Below are positions 51,748-60,305 of a stretch of DNA of 64,000 nucleotides, piece by piece (the stretch's first letter is position 1; every line of letters begins with the position of its first letter). Below the pieces are notes generated by a model. The model ran no database searches and was not told the origin of the DNA. It saw nothing but the letters and a program-made list of their open reading frames with translations. The position numbers and the translations under genes are program-made. Source of the DNA: Fimbriimonadia bacterium (GTDB lineage Bacteria > Armatimonadota > Fimbriimonadia > Fimbriimonadales > GBS-DC); NCBI GenBank assembly GCA_026129765.1, contig JAHCHP010000001.1, forward strand, positions 1-64,000, in the 5' to 3' direction.

Positions 51748-52716
51748 ATGAAAAAAATTTTGCTGGCTGCGCCTCGAGGGTTCTGTGCGGGAGTCGCGTA
51801 TGCGATTGAAGTTGTCGATTTGGCGCTGAAGGCGTTTGGCGCGCCCCTCTATGTGCGGCATGCGATTGTTCATAATGAACATGTGGTGCGTTCTTTTGAG
51901 GAGCGCGGCGTGATTTTCGTGGAGGATGTGAACGAAATTCCTCCCGGCTCCACGGTGGTGTTCAGCGCGCATGGAGTCTCGCCGACAGTGCGGAGAGCAT
52001 CCGAGATTCGCAACTTGAATGTCATTGATGCGACCTGTCCGCTGGTCACAAAAGTGCATCGCGAAATCACCCGTTATGCTGCCCAAGGCTACCATATGCT
52101 CTACATTGGTCATCGAGGGCATGTGGAAGCGCAGGGGAGTATGGGGCATGCTCTCAAGCAGATGACACTCATTGACAACATCGAAGAGGCGAAAACGGTG
52201 GTTGCGCCCCCCCACGATAAATTGGCAGTGGTGACCCAAACGACGCTTAGTGTGGATGAGGTCAGCGGAATTATGGCGATTCTGCAGGAGCGGTTCCCGC
52301 ACTTAGAGACGCCCAAGAAAGAAGATATTTGCTATGCCACGACCAACCGTCAGGGCGCGGTCAAGAACTTAGCCAAGCAATGCGATATGGTCTTGGTGAT
52401 CGGCAGCCGCACCAGCAGCAACTCGAATCGTTTGCGAGAGGTTGCGGAACAGATGGGTGTGCCTTCCTACTTACTGTTGGAACCGGAGGAGGTTCAACCG
52501 GAGTGGCGGGAACACTATGAAGTGATTGGAATCACCAGCGGAGCCTCCACACCGGAGACATCGGTTCAGGCGATAATTGGGGCGTTGATAGCGGGCAAAG
52601 AAGGGGTTTCGGTCGAGGTCGCGCAAACGGTGGAAGAGCATGTGACGTTCATTCCTTCACGCAATCTCATCGCGCTGGCGCAGCGACAGACGACACAAGT
52701 TGCAGAAAATTTGTGA
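51748..52716 (+). CDS. ispH: 4-hydroxy-3-methylbut-2-enyl diphosphate reductase
   Basis: 322 residues from the ATG at 51748; the frame extends to 51679 but the family begins MKKILLAAPRGFCAGV. It reduces HMBPP to IPP and DMAPP, the last step of the MEP isoprenoid pathway, using a [4Fe-4S] cluster bound by C13 (RGFCAGV), C97 (DATCPLVTKVH) and C195 (DICYATTNRQ). H42 (VHNEHVV) and H75 (FSAHGVSP) bind substrate. The tail includes SNSNRLREVAE and TSGASTPE, both typical. The ATG sits 7 bp after TATAAT, so the mRNA should be leaderless. Confidence 0.96.
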   Translation: MKKILLAAPRGFCAGVAYAIEVVDLALKAFGAPLYVRHAIVHNEHVVRSFEERGVIFVEDVNEIPPGSTVVFSAHGVSPTVRRASEIRNLNVIDATCPLVTKVHREITRYAAQGYHMLYIGHRGHVEAQGSMGHALKQMTLIDNIEEAKTVVAPPHDKLAVVTQTTLSVDEVSGIMAILQERFPHLETPKKEDICYATTNRQGAVKNLAKQCDMVLVIGSRTSSNSNRLREVAEQMGVPSYLLLEPEEVQPEWREHYEVIGITSGASTPETSVQAIIGALIAGKEGVSVEVAQTVEEHVTFIPSRNLIALAQRQTTQVAENL

Positions 52717-52775
52717 ATGGGTGTCTGGAGGGAACAACTTCGTCTGTACTGAGGAATCGTTTGTAATGAATCTGA

Positions 52776-53127
52776 TCAGGCGCGGAAGCTATGTCCTGCT
52801 TTTGTCACATTGACGAAAAAACGATCGGTTGTCGTGGCATCTTTTAACGCATTATCGATTCTCTCTGCCAATGATTTGAAATCAGCGTCATTAGTGAATC
52901 CAATGATTCCCATATGACTATTCCCTTGTCTGTGAAGACGCGCAAAATCGACACGATTGTTTGTCAGCAAAATTCGCTTTTGCTTCCAAGCAAATTCAAG
53001 CACAAGCTCATCCGGAATCTTTGTTCGCATTTCCAGCTTCAAGAGACGTCAACACATCATGCCCCCTATCGCGTAAGGCTGTCACGGTTGGTAATGGCAC
53101 ATTCTCGTTCGCGTACAAACGCGCCAT
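52776..53127 (-). pseudogene. DUF5615 PIN-like toxin broken by a frameshift
   Basis: Minus strand. The first frame gives MARLYANENVPLPTVTALRD through LTSLEAGNANK, then a stop. The +1 frame continues IPDELVLEFAWKQKRILLTN, then RVDFARLHRQ, MGIIGFTND and the end at 52776. Together they make one whole DUF5615 (Mut7-C/PIN-like) domain with D-E acidic residues, so an extra base at about 53018-53020 breaks it. The start follows the DUF433 antitoxin stop by 1 nt, the usual pairing. An assembly error is possible. Confidence 0.85.
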
Positions 53128-53128
53128 A

Positions 53129-53572
53129 TCAGGCAGCCTCCTCGTGCCTTCGTTTCTGCTCATCAACTTCTTGACTATGAGCGGCATAATAGTCCCAAGC
53201 AGTGATAAGATCGGAAGCGTTCAAGACGGGAAAAGCCATTAACAGTTGGGAGTCAGTCAGTCCCTGGCGTTTGTAATCTATGAGAGTCCAAACCGGGATG
53301 CGTGTATTGCGTATACATGCATCTCCGCCCATTACATCAGGACGCGACTGGATGACGGAGATAGGTTCAGCGTTCTTAAAAATCAGAAGTATTTCTTTCT
53401 CTTGATATTTTATCTGCAGATCCGCGGTTTCTGATTGCCCAGCAGGGCGGAAAGCGGAGAGGAAGGCTTTGAACAATGCGTTTAGTGTCTCTTTATCAGA
53501 TATATCGCCAAGAAGCCCTTGCCAGCCCTTTATCAATTCCAAATATTCTTCATCGAGCTCAATGCGCCTCAT
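53129..53572 (-). CDS. DUF433 antitoxin
   Basis: 147 residues. The N-terminal half is variable; the C-terminal DUF433 domain is DVMGGDACIRNTRIPVWTLI through GLTDSQLLMAFPVLNASDLI and AWDYYAAHSQEVDEQKRR. DUF433 proteins are winged-helix antitoxins coupled to DUF5615 PIN-like toxins. The antitoxin frame is intact while its toxin is broken. GGAGG lies 7-8 nt before the ATG and a TATAAT -10 at 53599-53604. Confidence 0.85.
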   Translation of the reverse strand: MRRIELDEEYLELIKGWQGLLGDISDKETLNALFKAFLSAFRPAGQSETADLQIKYQEKEILLIFKNAEPISVIQSRPDVMGGDACIRNTRIPVWTLIDYKRQGLTDSQLLMAFPVLNASDLITAWDYYAAHSQEVDEQKRRHEEAA

Positions 53573-53598
53573 CTTAATTTCCTCCAGTACTCAAGAAA

Positions 53599-53604
53599 AT
53601 TATA
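53599..53604 (-). promoter_or_regulatory. -10 element of the DUF433/DUF5615 operon
   Basis: TATAAT on the minus strand, 26 bp before the start codon, with GGAGGAAAT in the leader. The gap 53573-53698 otherwise holds only an imperfect hairpin (CAGGGG...CCCCTG, 53638-53681) near the penicillin acylase stop. Confidence 0.5.
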
Positions 53605-53698
53605 GCATGGTATGGGGATTGGATAGAAGTTGACAAGCAGGGGCGAAAAATCAGAGTGTGTCTCGATCTTTCACCCCTGTGGTTTCATCTTAACTCTG

Positions 53699-56038
53699 TT
53701 ACTTCGGCACGCGCTCGAACGGGAAGAGCATCGGCTTAAACATCCACCAGCTTGCCAAGTCGCGTTGATCGCTGAAATGCGGCGAGTTGGGGTTTTCACT
53801 CTGCCCGGGCGGCAGGACATTGATACCATAGACCCATGGAGAGGTCAGCGTGATGATCTGGATGTAAGAGCCGCGATCATCGTATGGCACGCTCGCTAAG
53901 GGGCGGAAGCTGATTCTGGGCGCGCTGAACCGCCACGCGCTCATGTTGTCGCCTTTGGATTTTTTCAGGGTTTCAATCGCTTCCTGCATACTTGCCAACA
54001 CCACTGCATCCCGCGACTGTCCTTTCATATAATCGAACAAACGCGGTACATTGGAGTTTTTGCCCATCAGCGTGTAATAGATCCAACTGGGTTGACGGCT
54101 GGCTAAGGGTCTTATCAAGGTGTTATCCAGCAACGGTCCCAAGGCGGCGGCAAGCGTTCGTTTTCGGAAAGCGTCTACCCACGCGTCGAAGATCTCTTTG
54201 GGTACGCTGCCCTCTTTGCCATGATGATCCCATGCCTCCAGATAGCGCAGCGCGCGCTGCATATCGGGCGAAAGCGTGTTGGCGTTCTTCTTCAGCGTCT
54301 GCACAATGATGGGGTTCACATACTCTGCCAAGATATCATAGGAGGCGATATCAACGGCGATGTCCCGTACATCCTCTGGGGTCAGCAGGGGTTTTGATTT
54401 CGCTAAATCGCTAATCCGGGAGACATGCCAAATCGCTCCCCAGATCGGCGAGTCGACGTTTTCCCACCAGGTGGCGGGTTTGTTGTTCCAGTTAGCAATG
54501 AAGCCCTGCTTAGGATTTATTATGGCAGGCATCTCGTCAAAAGGAATGAAGCCTTTCCAATCATATTCGCCAGTTCCCCAAGCGGGCAGACGTGGGTCTA
54601 AGCCTTCGGGGCGGATGGGGGCTTTGCCGCAAAACTGGAAAGCGATATCGCCTGACTGGGTCGCGCAAAAAGCGTTGAACGAGACCGGAATGTTGCGCAG
54701 CGCGTTGCGAAAATCCTCCACACTGGTCGCGCGATAGATACCCAAATAAGCTCGGAAAAATTCCAACTCCTGCATCCAAAACGCCATCCGGGAAGTGAAG
54801 GCGACATTGTTGGCTTTGTCGATAATAGAGACCGGACCGTAGACGCTTCTGCGAACCTCTTGCCGTGCATCGTCCTGCCCTTTGACCTTGTAAATCTCTT
54901 CACGCTTCTCGAAGTTGACCCATTTGCCATTATGCCAATATTGTTCGGGGTCATTGGGGTTCAACTTGAGAATGTAGGTATCGACCAGGTCGTGAATACC
55001 GGACGTAAAGGTCCACGCCATTTTGTTGGAGGTGCCTATCAGGACGCCGGGCGTGCCAGGGAAACCCATGCCCATCACTTCGATGTCGGCTCCCTTCAGA
55101 TGCAGTTCGGCAGCGATATGCGGTACGGTGAAGCCCATCTGCGGCGCGCCCATCAAGATCGGTGTTCCGCTGGCAGATTTCTCTTTACCGACCAGCAGCG
55201 CGTAGCTGCCCAGTCGGGTCACTAAACCGTGCGCCTGCGCAAACTCCATGCGCGACTCTTCCGATGAAAGCGAAATGGCAGGCAGCAGGGTGGTCAGAGG
55301 AACGTCTGGCAGGGTGGCGGCATGTTTCTTCAGGCTTTCCAGCGTCTGGCGCGGGTCGGCTTTGCGCCCTTTGCGCCGGTCTTCATTGGCTGGCACGGTG
55401 GTGGGGCTGGCGGGGTCTTGAACCCACATCAAATCGTTCAGGATCACTTCCGCGTTCTCTTTGTTGATTGTTCGCAAATAGGCAAGCAGTCCCAGATTAC
55501 GCAGTTCGCCGCCGCCCGCAAAGGTGGAGCCAAACCGCCTGGACATCAGAACGCCAATCGCGATGGTATCTTCCACTTCCCAAGGGCGTGGGGATATGCC
55601 CATTTCCGCGTATTTCGCGGGCGCATTGTTGCCCATTGCCGTTATCCAACCGTTCACGCCATCGACATAGCCTTGAATCGCTTCTTTCGCTTCCATCGGC
55701 AGCCTATTGAATTGAGTCAATAACTCGGCATCGGTGTAGCCGTTCGAGCGCGCTTCCTGATCCTGTTTCAACGCGCTGGGACCCATCACTTCTGCCGCTT
55801 GCCCGCGCGCGTATCGGCGGTTCATCTCCATTTGCCATAGTCGATCCTGCGCATGCGCATAGCCATTGCCGAAGAAAGTGCCGTAGATCGATGAGGCATT
55901 GATATGGGGAACCCCGTAATTATCGCGAATGATTGTGACGGTTTCACCTTTCGCTTGGATTTCCGTCTTCTGTTGCGCAAATCCTATCACACATAGACAG
56001 CACATAAAGAGCGCCCATGCTCTTATTCGTATTGACAT
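53699..56038 (-). CDS. Penicillin acylase family protein (Ntn hydrolase), exported
   Basis: 779 residues. The signal peptide ends near IGFAQ. The alpha-chain part has GVPHINASSIYGTFFGNGYA and HAQDRLWQMEMNRRYARG, and the new N-terminus after self-cleavage is likely S278 in RLGSYALLVGKEKSASGTPI. Further signatures are GMGFPGTPGVLIGTSNKMAW and FIANWNNKPATWW. The family hydrolyses amide bonds of penicillins, acyl-homoserine lactones or related compounds; the real substrate is unknown. GGAGGAGGT precedes the ATG. It stands alone. Confidence 0.88.
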   Translation of the reverse strand: MSIRIRAWALFMCCLCVIGFAQQKTEIQAKGETVTIIRDNYGVPHINASSIYGTFFGNGYAHAQDRLWQMEMNRRYARGQAAEVMGPSALKQDQEARSNGYTDAELLTQFNRLPMEAKEAIQGYVDGVNGWITAMGNNAPAKYAEMGISPRPWEVEDTIAIGVLMSRRFGSTFAGGGELRNLGLLAYLRTINKENAEVILNDLMWVQDPASPTTVPANEDRRKGRKADPRQTLESLKKHAATLPDVPLTTLLPAISLSSEESRMEFAQAHGLVTRLGSYALLVGKEKSASGTPILMGAPQMGFTVPHIAAELHLKGADIEVMGMGFPGTPGVLIGTSNKMAWTFTSGIHDLVDTYILKLNPNDPEQYWHNGKWVNFEKREEIYKVKGQDDARQEVRRSVYGPVSIIDKANNVAFTSRMAFWMQELEFFRAYLGIYRATSVEDFRNALRNIPVSFNAFCATQSGDIAFQFCGKAPIRPEGLDPRLPAWGTGEYDWKGFIPFDEMPAIINPKQGFIANWNNKPATWWENVDSPIWGAIWHVSRISDLAKSKPLLTPEDVRDIAVDIASYDILAEYVNPIIVQTLKKNANTLSPDMQRALRYLEAWDHHGKEGSVPKEIFDAWVDAFRKRTLAAALGPLLDNTLIRPLASRQPSWIYYTLMGKNSNVPRLFDYMKGQSRDAVVLASMQEAIETLKKSKGDNMSAWRFSAPRISFRPLASVPYDDRGSYIQIITLTSPWVYGINVLPPGQSENPNSPHFSDQRDLASWWMFKPMLFPFERVPK

Positions 56039-56158
56039 CTGATGAGTACCTCCTCCATACTGCTTGGAATTCGACCAATGGGTTAATAATCCTGTCAGTT
56101 AGGAGAAGGAAGTGGGGAATGGGCGCAGGGGCAAAGAACATATTGCTGGGGCATAGGG

Positions 56159-56164
56159 TAGAAT
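56159..56164 (+). promoter_or_regulatory. -10 element of mtaB, near-leaderless
   Basis: TAGAAT ends 9 bp before the ATG at 56174; no ribosome binding site. Confidence 0.4.
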
Positions 56165-56173
56165 CTTTGCGTT

Positions 56174-57466
56174 ATGCCGACCGCCGCGTTTACCACTTTG
56201 GGCTGTAAAGTGAACCAATACGAAACCCAGAAGATCATGGAAAGCTTTGAGGAGAAGGGGTTTCGAATTGTGCCATTTGAAGAGTCTGCCGATCTCTATG
56301 TGATCAATACTTGCTCTGTGACTCAAGCGGCAGAATCCAAATCGCGCCAGACCGTCCGCCGCGCCGCGCGAGCGAATCCCGATGCCCGCGTGGTGATGAC
56401 CGGCTGTTATGCGCAGTTTACGATTCGCCGCCAAGAAACTTTGGAAGAGGCGCACCTGGTGGTTCCGAACCCCGACAAGATGGAAACCCTGCGCTATGTG
56501 TTGAAAGCGTTTCCTGATTTTGAAAGGCGATTAGCGGATGAACCTGCCCCCCCTCGTTTAGAGACCCATGCAAAGCGTTCTCGCGCAGTGTTGAAGGTTC
56601 AGGACGGTTGCAATGTGCATTGCTCCTTTTGTTCAATTCCCTACACCCGCCCTGTGATGCGCAGTCTTCCTATAGAAGAGGTATTGCAAGAAGCCGCGTC
56701 TTTGGTCAGCAAAGGGTTTCGCGAATTGGTGTTGACGGGAGTGCTGATTGGCGATTACGGTCTCCATTCGGGCAGCGGCGGTCCTGATTTGGCAGAGTTA
56801 TGCCAGTTGTTGAGTCAGCTGGAGGGTTTAGAGCGAATTCGAATCAGTTCTATCGAGCCGACTCTGATTAACGATTCGCTGGTGGAGGAAATCACCCGCA
56901 ACCCGAAAATGTGCCCTCATCTTCATATCCCGCTGCAGAGCGGCGATACGGGTGTGCTTCAGCGCATGAACCGCCCTTACGATCAAGCCTTCTATTTGGA
57001 CTTATGCCGTCGTTTGCGGGAGCGGTTCCCCGATTTTGCGATCAGCACCGATATTATGGTCGGTTTTCCGGGTGAAACGGAAGAAGCCTTCTTGAACACC
57101 TGCTATGTGGTGGAACAAGTCAGTTATTGCCGCGCGCACCTGTTCCGTTTTTCTCCGCGCCCTGGCACGCCTGCCGACACGATGAGTGAGGCGGTTCAGG
57201 ACTCGGTCAAAGCGGAACGCAGCAAGCATCTGCAACAGGTCTGTAAGAAGGCGCAGCTGCGCTATGCCACCCGTTTCATTGGCAGGGAAGACCGCGCCTT
57301 GGTGGAAACGAAATCCAAACAGTCCGGCTTGCTGACCGGCACCAGCGATCATTACTTGCAAGTGGAGTTTCCCGGCAGCGCAGAGATGATTGGGCAGACC
57401 GTGCATGTCCGCATCCAAGAGGTCACCCCCGACGGCGTCATCGGTGAAATGACCCGATTGGGGTAG
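56174..57466 (+). CDS. mtaB: tRNA t6A37 methylthiotransferase
   Basis: 430 residues. The N-terminal UPF0004 domain has C11 (TTLGCKVNQYET), C47 (VINTCSVTQ) and C78 (MTGCYAQ), which bind one cluster; the radical-SAM cluster is C146-C150-C153 in DGCNVHCSFCSIP. Further motifs are SIEPTLINDSLVEEI, HLHIPLQSGD, TDIMVGFPGETEE and a C-terminal TRAM domain. It adds a methylthio group to t6A37 of tRNAs reading ANN codons. A related MiaB would have a different N-terminus, so MtaB is preferred. Confidence 0.92.
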   Translation: MPTAAFTTLGCKVNQYETQKIMESFEEKGFRIVPFEESADLYVINTCSVTQAAESKSRQTVRRAARANPDARVVMTGCYAQFTIRRQETLEEAHLVVPNPDKMETLRYVLKAFPDFERRLADEPAPPRLETHAKRSRAVLKVQDGCNVHCSFCSIPYTRPVMRSLPIEEVLQEAASLVSKGFRELVLTGVLIGDYGLHSGSGGPDLAELCQLLSQLEGLERIRISSIEPTLINDSLVEEITRNPKMCPHLHIPLQSGDTGVLQRMNRPYDQAFYLDLCRRLRERFPDFAISTDIMVGFPGETEEAFLNTCYVVEQVSYCRAHLFRFSPRPGTPADTMSEAVQDSVKAERSKHLQQVCKKAQLRYATRFIGREDRALVETKSKQSGLLTGTSDHYLQVEFPGSAEMIGQTVHVRIQEVTPDGVIGEMTRLG

Positions 57467-57481
57467 GATGGGGCGAGCAGG

Positions 57482-58279
57482 ATGAGAGAAGAAGAGTTTT
57501 ACCGCTGGCTTCATCAGTTGAAAATTCAGTTTGGCGATGAGATTCCTGTCCGGGGGACGTCAATCAGAGATTTGAATATAGATTACTTTGACGCGTTTTT
57601 CACCAAGCAATTCGACACACCGGTTGCGGATCAGGAAGTGCCTTTGGAAACATTGCTTGAGAACATGAACCTGATGAAGCTTGGGGAACTGAACATTGCA
57701 GGAGTGCTTCTTTTTGCAAAAACGCCCGCCGCTCGCCTGCCTACGTTCATTGTGAAAGCAATCTCATTCTTAGGGACGGAGGTTGATCTGGATAACTATA
57801 TAGAGAGCAAAGATATTGAAGGGAGGTTGTCGTTTATCTATGAGGAGGCTGTCGCTTTCTGCATGCGGCATATCCGGTATCTACAGGGCGATCAAGGAGT
57901 CAATTCACAAGGCATCCCGGAAATTCCGAAAGTTGTTTTTGAGGAGTTGATCGCAAACGCGCTGATTCATCGAGATTATTTCATTCTGTCCCCTGTGCGA
58001 CTCTTTTTTTACTCCGACCGCATTGAGATAATCAGTCCCGGGCATCTGCCGAATAACCTGACCATTGAGAACATCAAGAGAGGCAACTCCAATATCCGAA
58101 ATCCCATCCTCGCCTCGTTTGCCGCGAAAATCTTACCCTATCGGGGACTGGGCAGCGGCATTATCCGCGCCTTGAAAGCCTACCCGCTTATCGAGTTTGA
58201 AAACGATAAAGAGGGTAACCAGTTCATTGTGACCATCCAACGCAAACCTTTGCCTATACCTGGAGCAACTTTTGCCTAA
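57482..58279 (+). CDS. Truncated AlbA-type regulator: GHKL-like ATPase half
   Basis: 265 residues. The C-terminal half has the ATP-binding signatures of the COG2865 group: the N-box FEELIANALIHRDY, EIISPGHLPNN, SNIRNPILASFA and GLGSGIIRAL. The family normally starts with a Schlafen/AlbA_2 domain of about 120 residues, which is missing here; the N-terminus (MREEEFYRWLHQLKIQFGDE) corresponds to the linker after it. The coding frame begins just 15 nt after mtaB, so the N-terminal domain is probably lost rather than unread. The function is unknown; family members are considered transcriptional regulators. Confidence 0.75.
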   Translation: MREEEFYRWLHQLKIQFGDEIPVRGTSIRDLNIDYFDAFFTKQFDTPVADQEVPLETLLENMNLMKLGELNIAGVLLFAKTPAARLPTFIVKAISFLGTEVDLDNYIESKDIEGRLSFIYEEAVAFCMRHIRYLQGDQGVNSQGIPEIPKVVFEELIANALIHRDYFILSPVRLFFYSDRIEIISPGHLPNNLTIENIKRGNSNIRNPILASFAAKILPYRGLGSGIIRALKAYPLIEFENDKEGNQFIVTIQRKPLPIPGATFA

Positions 58280-58285
58280 TCACCT

Positions 58286-58663
58286 TCACCCCTGCCAACT
58301 GGGATCGCGGAACTCTTGAATTTCCACCAAGTAGCCGTTCGGGTCAATAGCGAACAGGTGATAAATCTGGTACTTTTCGTTCAGGCGGGGTGATTTTTCA
58401 ATGGTTGCGCCGTGGTCGAGCAAGCGTTCGTGCCAAGCGTCCACTTCTGAAGAAACCAGTGTCAAAATTACGCTGCGCGTGTCTTGCGCCACGGCGATAT
58501 GACGACAAAACCCCACAAAGGCGTTCGAGCATAACTTGAAAATCCGGCAGTCTGCCTGATCAAGCGCGACTGGCAGCCCCAACACCTCTTCATAAAAGCG
58601 CGAAGTTGCTTCCAAGTTATGCGTGCCTAAAAACGTGATAAATTGGTCAATCGAAGGTTTCAT
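58286..58663 (-). CDS. VOC/glyoxalase-fold protein
   Basis: 125 residues from the ATG at 58663 (a TTG at 58675 is an alternative). The vicinal-oxygen-chelate fold is seen in FLGTHNLEATSRFYEEVLGL, RIFKLCSNAFVGFC, LTLVSSEVDAWHERLLDHGA and FAIDPNGYLVEIQEF with the metal-binding glutamate near the end. Substrate unknown; relatives are glyoxalases, dioxygenases or resistance proteins. The start lies 1 nt after the phosphodiesterase stop, so it is the last gene of that operon. Confidence 0.85.
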   Translation of the reverse strand: MKPSIDQFITFLGTHNLEATSRFYEEVLGLPVALDQADCRIFKLCSNAFVGFCRHIAVAQDTRSVILTLVSSEVDAWHERLLDHGATIEKSPRLNEKYQIYHLFAIDPNGYLVEIQEFRDPSWQG

Positions 58664-58664
58664 C

Positions 58665-60296
58665 TCAGCATCCAAACCCCAACAGCGTCAGCAATAAATC
58701 ATCGTCGTTCACAACCCCGTCGCCGTTCACATCTTCCGGGCGCGCGCCGGTTAAACCAAATGCGAACAGTACCCGCAGCAAGTCCTCATCATCCACGCAG
58801 CCATTGCGGTTCAGGTCGGCTGCATGCCACACCACCAACGAAAGATTATCCGCATAACCGTCATTATCACTGCCGCCCTCTCGCTCTGCCAACAGGGATA
58901 CCTGCGCGCGGCGCGTTCCCGGCGGAATCGTGCCGAATAATTGGCGCGGTAGCAGTCCCGTCTGATTGTTCCGGTTGGCTGCCGTGACCGGTCCCAAAGT
59001 TGCTGAGCCGAGTTGTGCGCCGTTCGTATGGAAAAAGCGCGCTGTAAACGATGCGCGGTCATTTTGTGAGGTCCAACCGCCCAAATAAGCCGACAGATCA
59101 TAACGCCCCGTGCCCGCGTCAATCGCGCTTGCTAAAGAGGAAAGGTCTATCGATTGTTTGATCTCTGAGAGTGGGCTTCCGCCGCCGCAGAAGAAATTGC
59201 TGCCCCGGTTGGGTGGTCCGGGGTCAGAATGGGTTGGCCAGCCGCCTGGCGAACCATACTGAATCACCGTCATGCGGTCGGGTCCGGGGTCATCCCATCC
59301 CGAAATCGATTGATCCGGCAGCGCGCTGCGAAAGCCCCGGTCATATTCGCCATCTCCATTGAAAATCAGATTGCGACCGAATTTGACCTCTGGCGGTGAA
59401 GAAGGTGACAGCCCCACCACATGACCATCCAACCCCCATGCCGGATTGACCGGAACTTCCATAAAAGCAAGCGCGGTCTTCACTAAGTCCACATTCTTCG
59501 GTTCCGGGAATGGGACGCCCCGAACCGCCGATGAGCCGCTCACCAGAAACGGGATTGCCCGCTTTTCAGGCGTGTTGCCCGCGTGCGAACCGTCAATGGA
59601 ACCGCCATGGTCCGATGTTAAAATTATCAGCCAGTTTTCATCTGCATACTGCGGTCGGCTCTGAATCGCGCTTAGTAACCTACCGATCTTGGTATCGGTG
59701 TCCGCGATTTCCGCCAAATAAGCCTGCACGGAAGGATGAAAGCCATGGGTATGCCCCGCGACATCCACATCCTGATACATCACAAAGACCGCGTCCGGGT
59801 CCAGCGGATAGGCGAGCGTTCTCCTGGATAAAATCTGTTCTGCCTCGCGGGTAATCAGTTCATCGCCGTTCGAATTATAGTCTCTGAATAGCTGCACATC
59901 GGCTCCACTGGGTTGTCCAATATGAGAACTAATCCACGTCATCAAGCGATAGGTATTCCAGGCAGGGTTATGCTGCTCAAGGCGCGCAAACAGGTCAGGA
60001 TATTGCGCTAAATTGTTGGGGGAGTAGTTGTTATTCACTACTTGATGTTTATCGCGATGAATCCCATGCAACATCGTCGACCAGTTGGGACCGCTAAAGG
60101 TTAAGTCTTCGCTTTGCGCAATCGCGCTGTAGCAGCCATTTGCGATCAAGTTATGCATATGCGGGGCGTTCGCCACTACCAGCGCATCCGGTCTGATCCC
60201 ATCGATGCCAATCACCAAAAGTTTCTTTGTTTGCGCAGGGAGCGGAGAAATTGTCGCGCCCAGAATGAGAACTGCGAGAAGAACGCGTGTCATCAT
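58665..60296 (-). CDS. Secreted nucleotide pyrophosphatase/phosphodiesterase with C-terminal dockerin
   Basis: 543 residues. A signal peptide (MMTRVLLAVLILGATISPLP) is followed by an alkaline-phosphatase-like domain: VIGIDGIRPDALVVANAPHM, TFSGPNWSTMLHG with the metal/nucleophile region, YQDVDVAGHTHGF and LTSDHGGSIDGSHAGNTPEK. A beta region (about 315-490) precedes a type I dockerin-like end, DLNRNGCVDDEDLL and DVNGDGVVNDDDLL, with two calcium loops. It may be held on a surface scaffold. It starts 9 nt after the L,D-transpeptidase gene. Confidence 0.88.
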   Translation of the reverse strand: MMTRVLLAVLILGATISPLPAQTKKLLVIGIDGIRPDALVVANAPHMHNLIANGCYSAIAQSEDLTFSGPNWSTMLHGIHRDKHQVVNNNYSPNNLAQYPDLFARLEQHNPAWNTYRLMTWISSHIGQPSGADVQLFRDYNSNGDELITREAEQILSRRTLAYPLDPDAVFVMYQDVDVAGHTHGFHPSVQAYLAEIADTDTKIGRLLSAIQSRPQYADENWLIILTSDHGGSIDGSHAGNTPEKRAIPFLVSGSSAVRGVPFPEPKNVDLVKTALAFMEVPVNPAWGLDGHVVGLSPSSPPEVKFGRNLIFNGDGEYDRGFRSALPDQSISGWDDPGPDRMTVIQYGSPGGWPTHSDPGPPNRGSNFFCGGGSPLSEIKQSIDLSSLASAIDAGTGRYDLSAYLGGWTSQNDRASFTARFFHTNGAQLGSATLGPVTAANRNNQTGLLPRQLFGTIPPGTRRAQVSLLAEREGGSDNDGYADNLSLVVWHAADLNRNGCVDDEDLLRVLFAFGLTGARPEDVNGDGVVNDDDLLLTLLGFGC

Positions 60297-60305
60297 TTCA
60301 TCATA

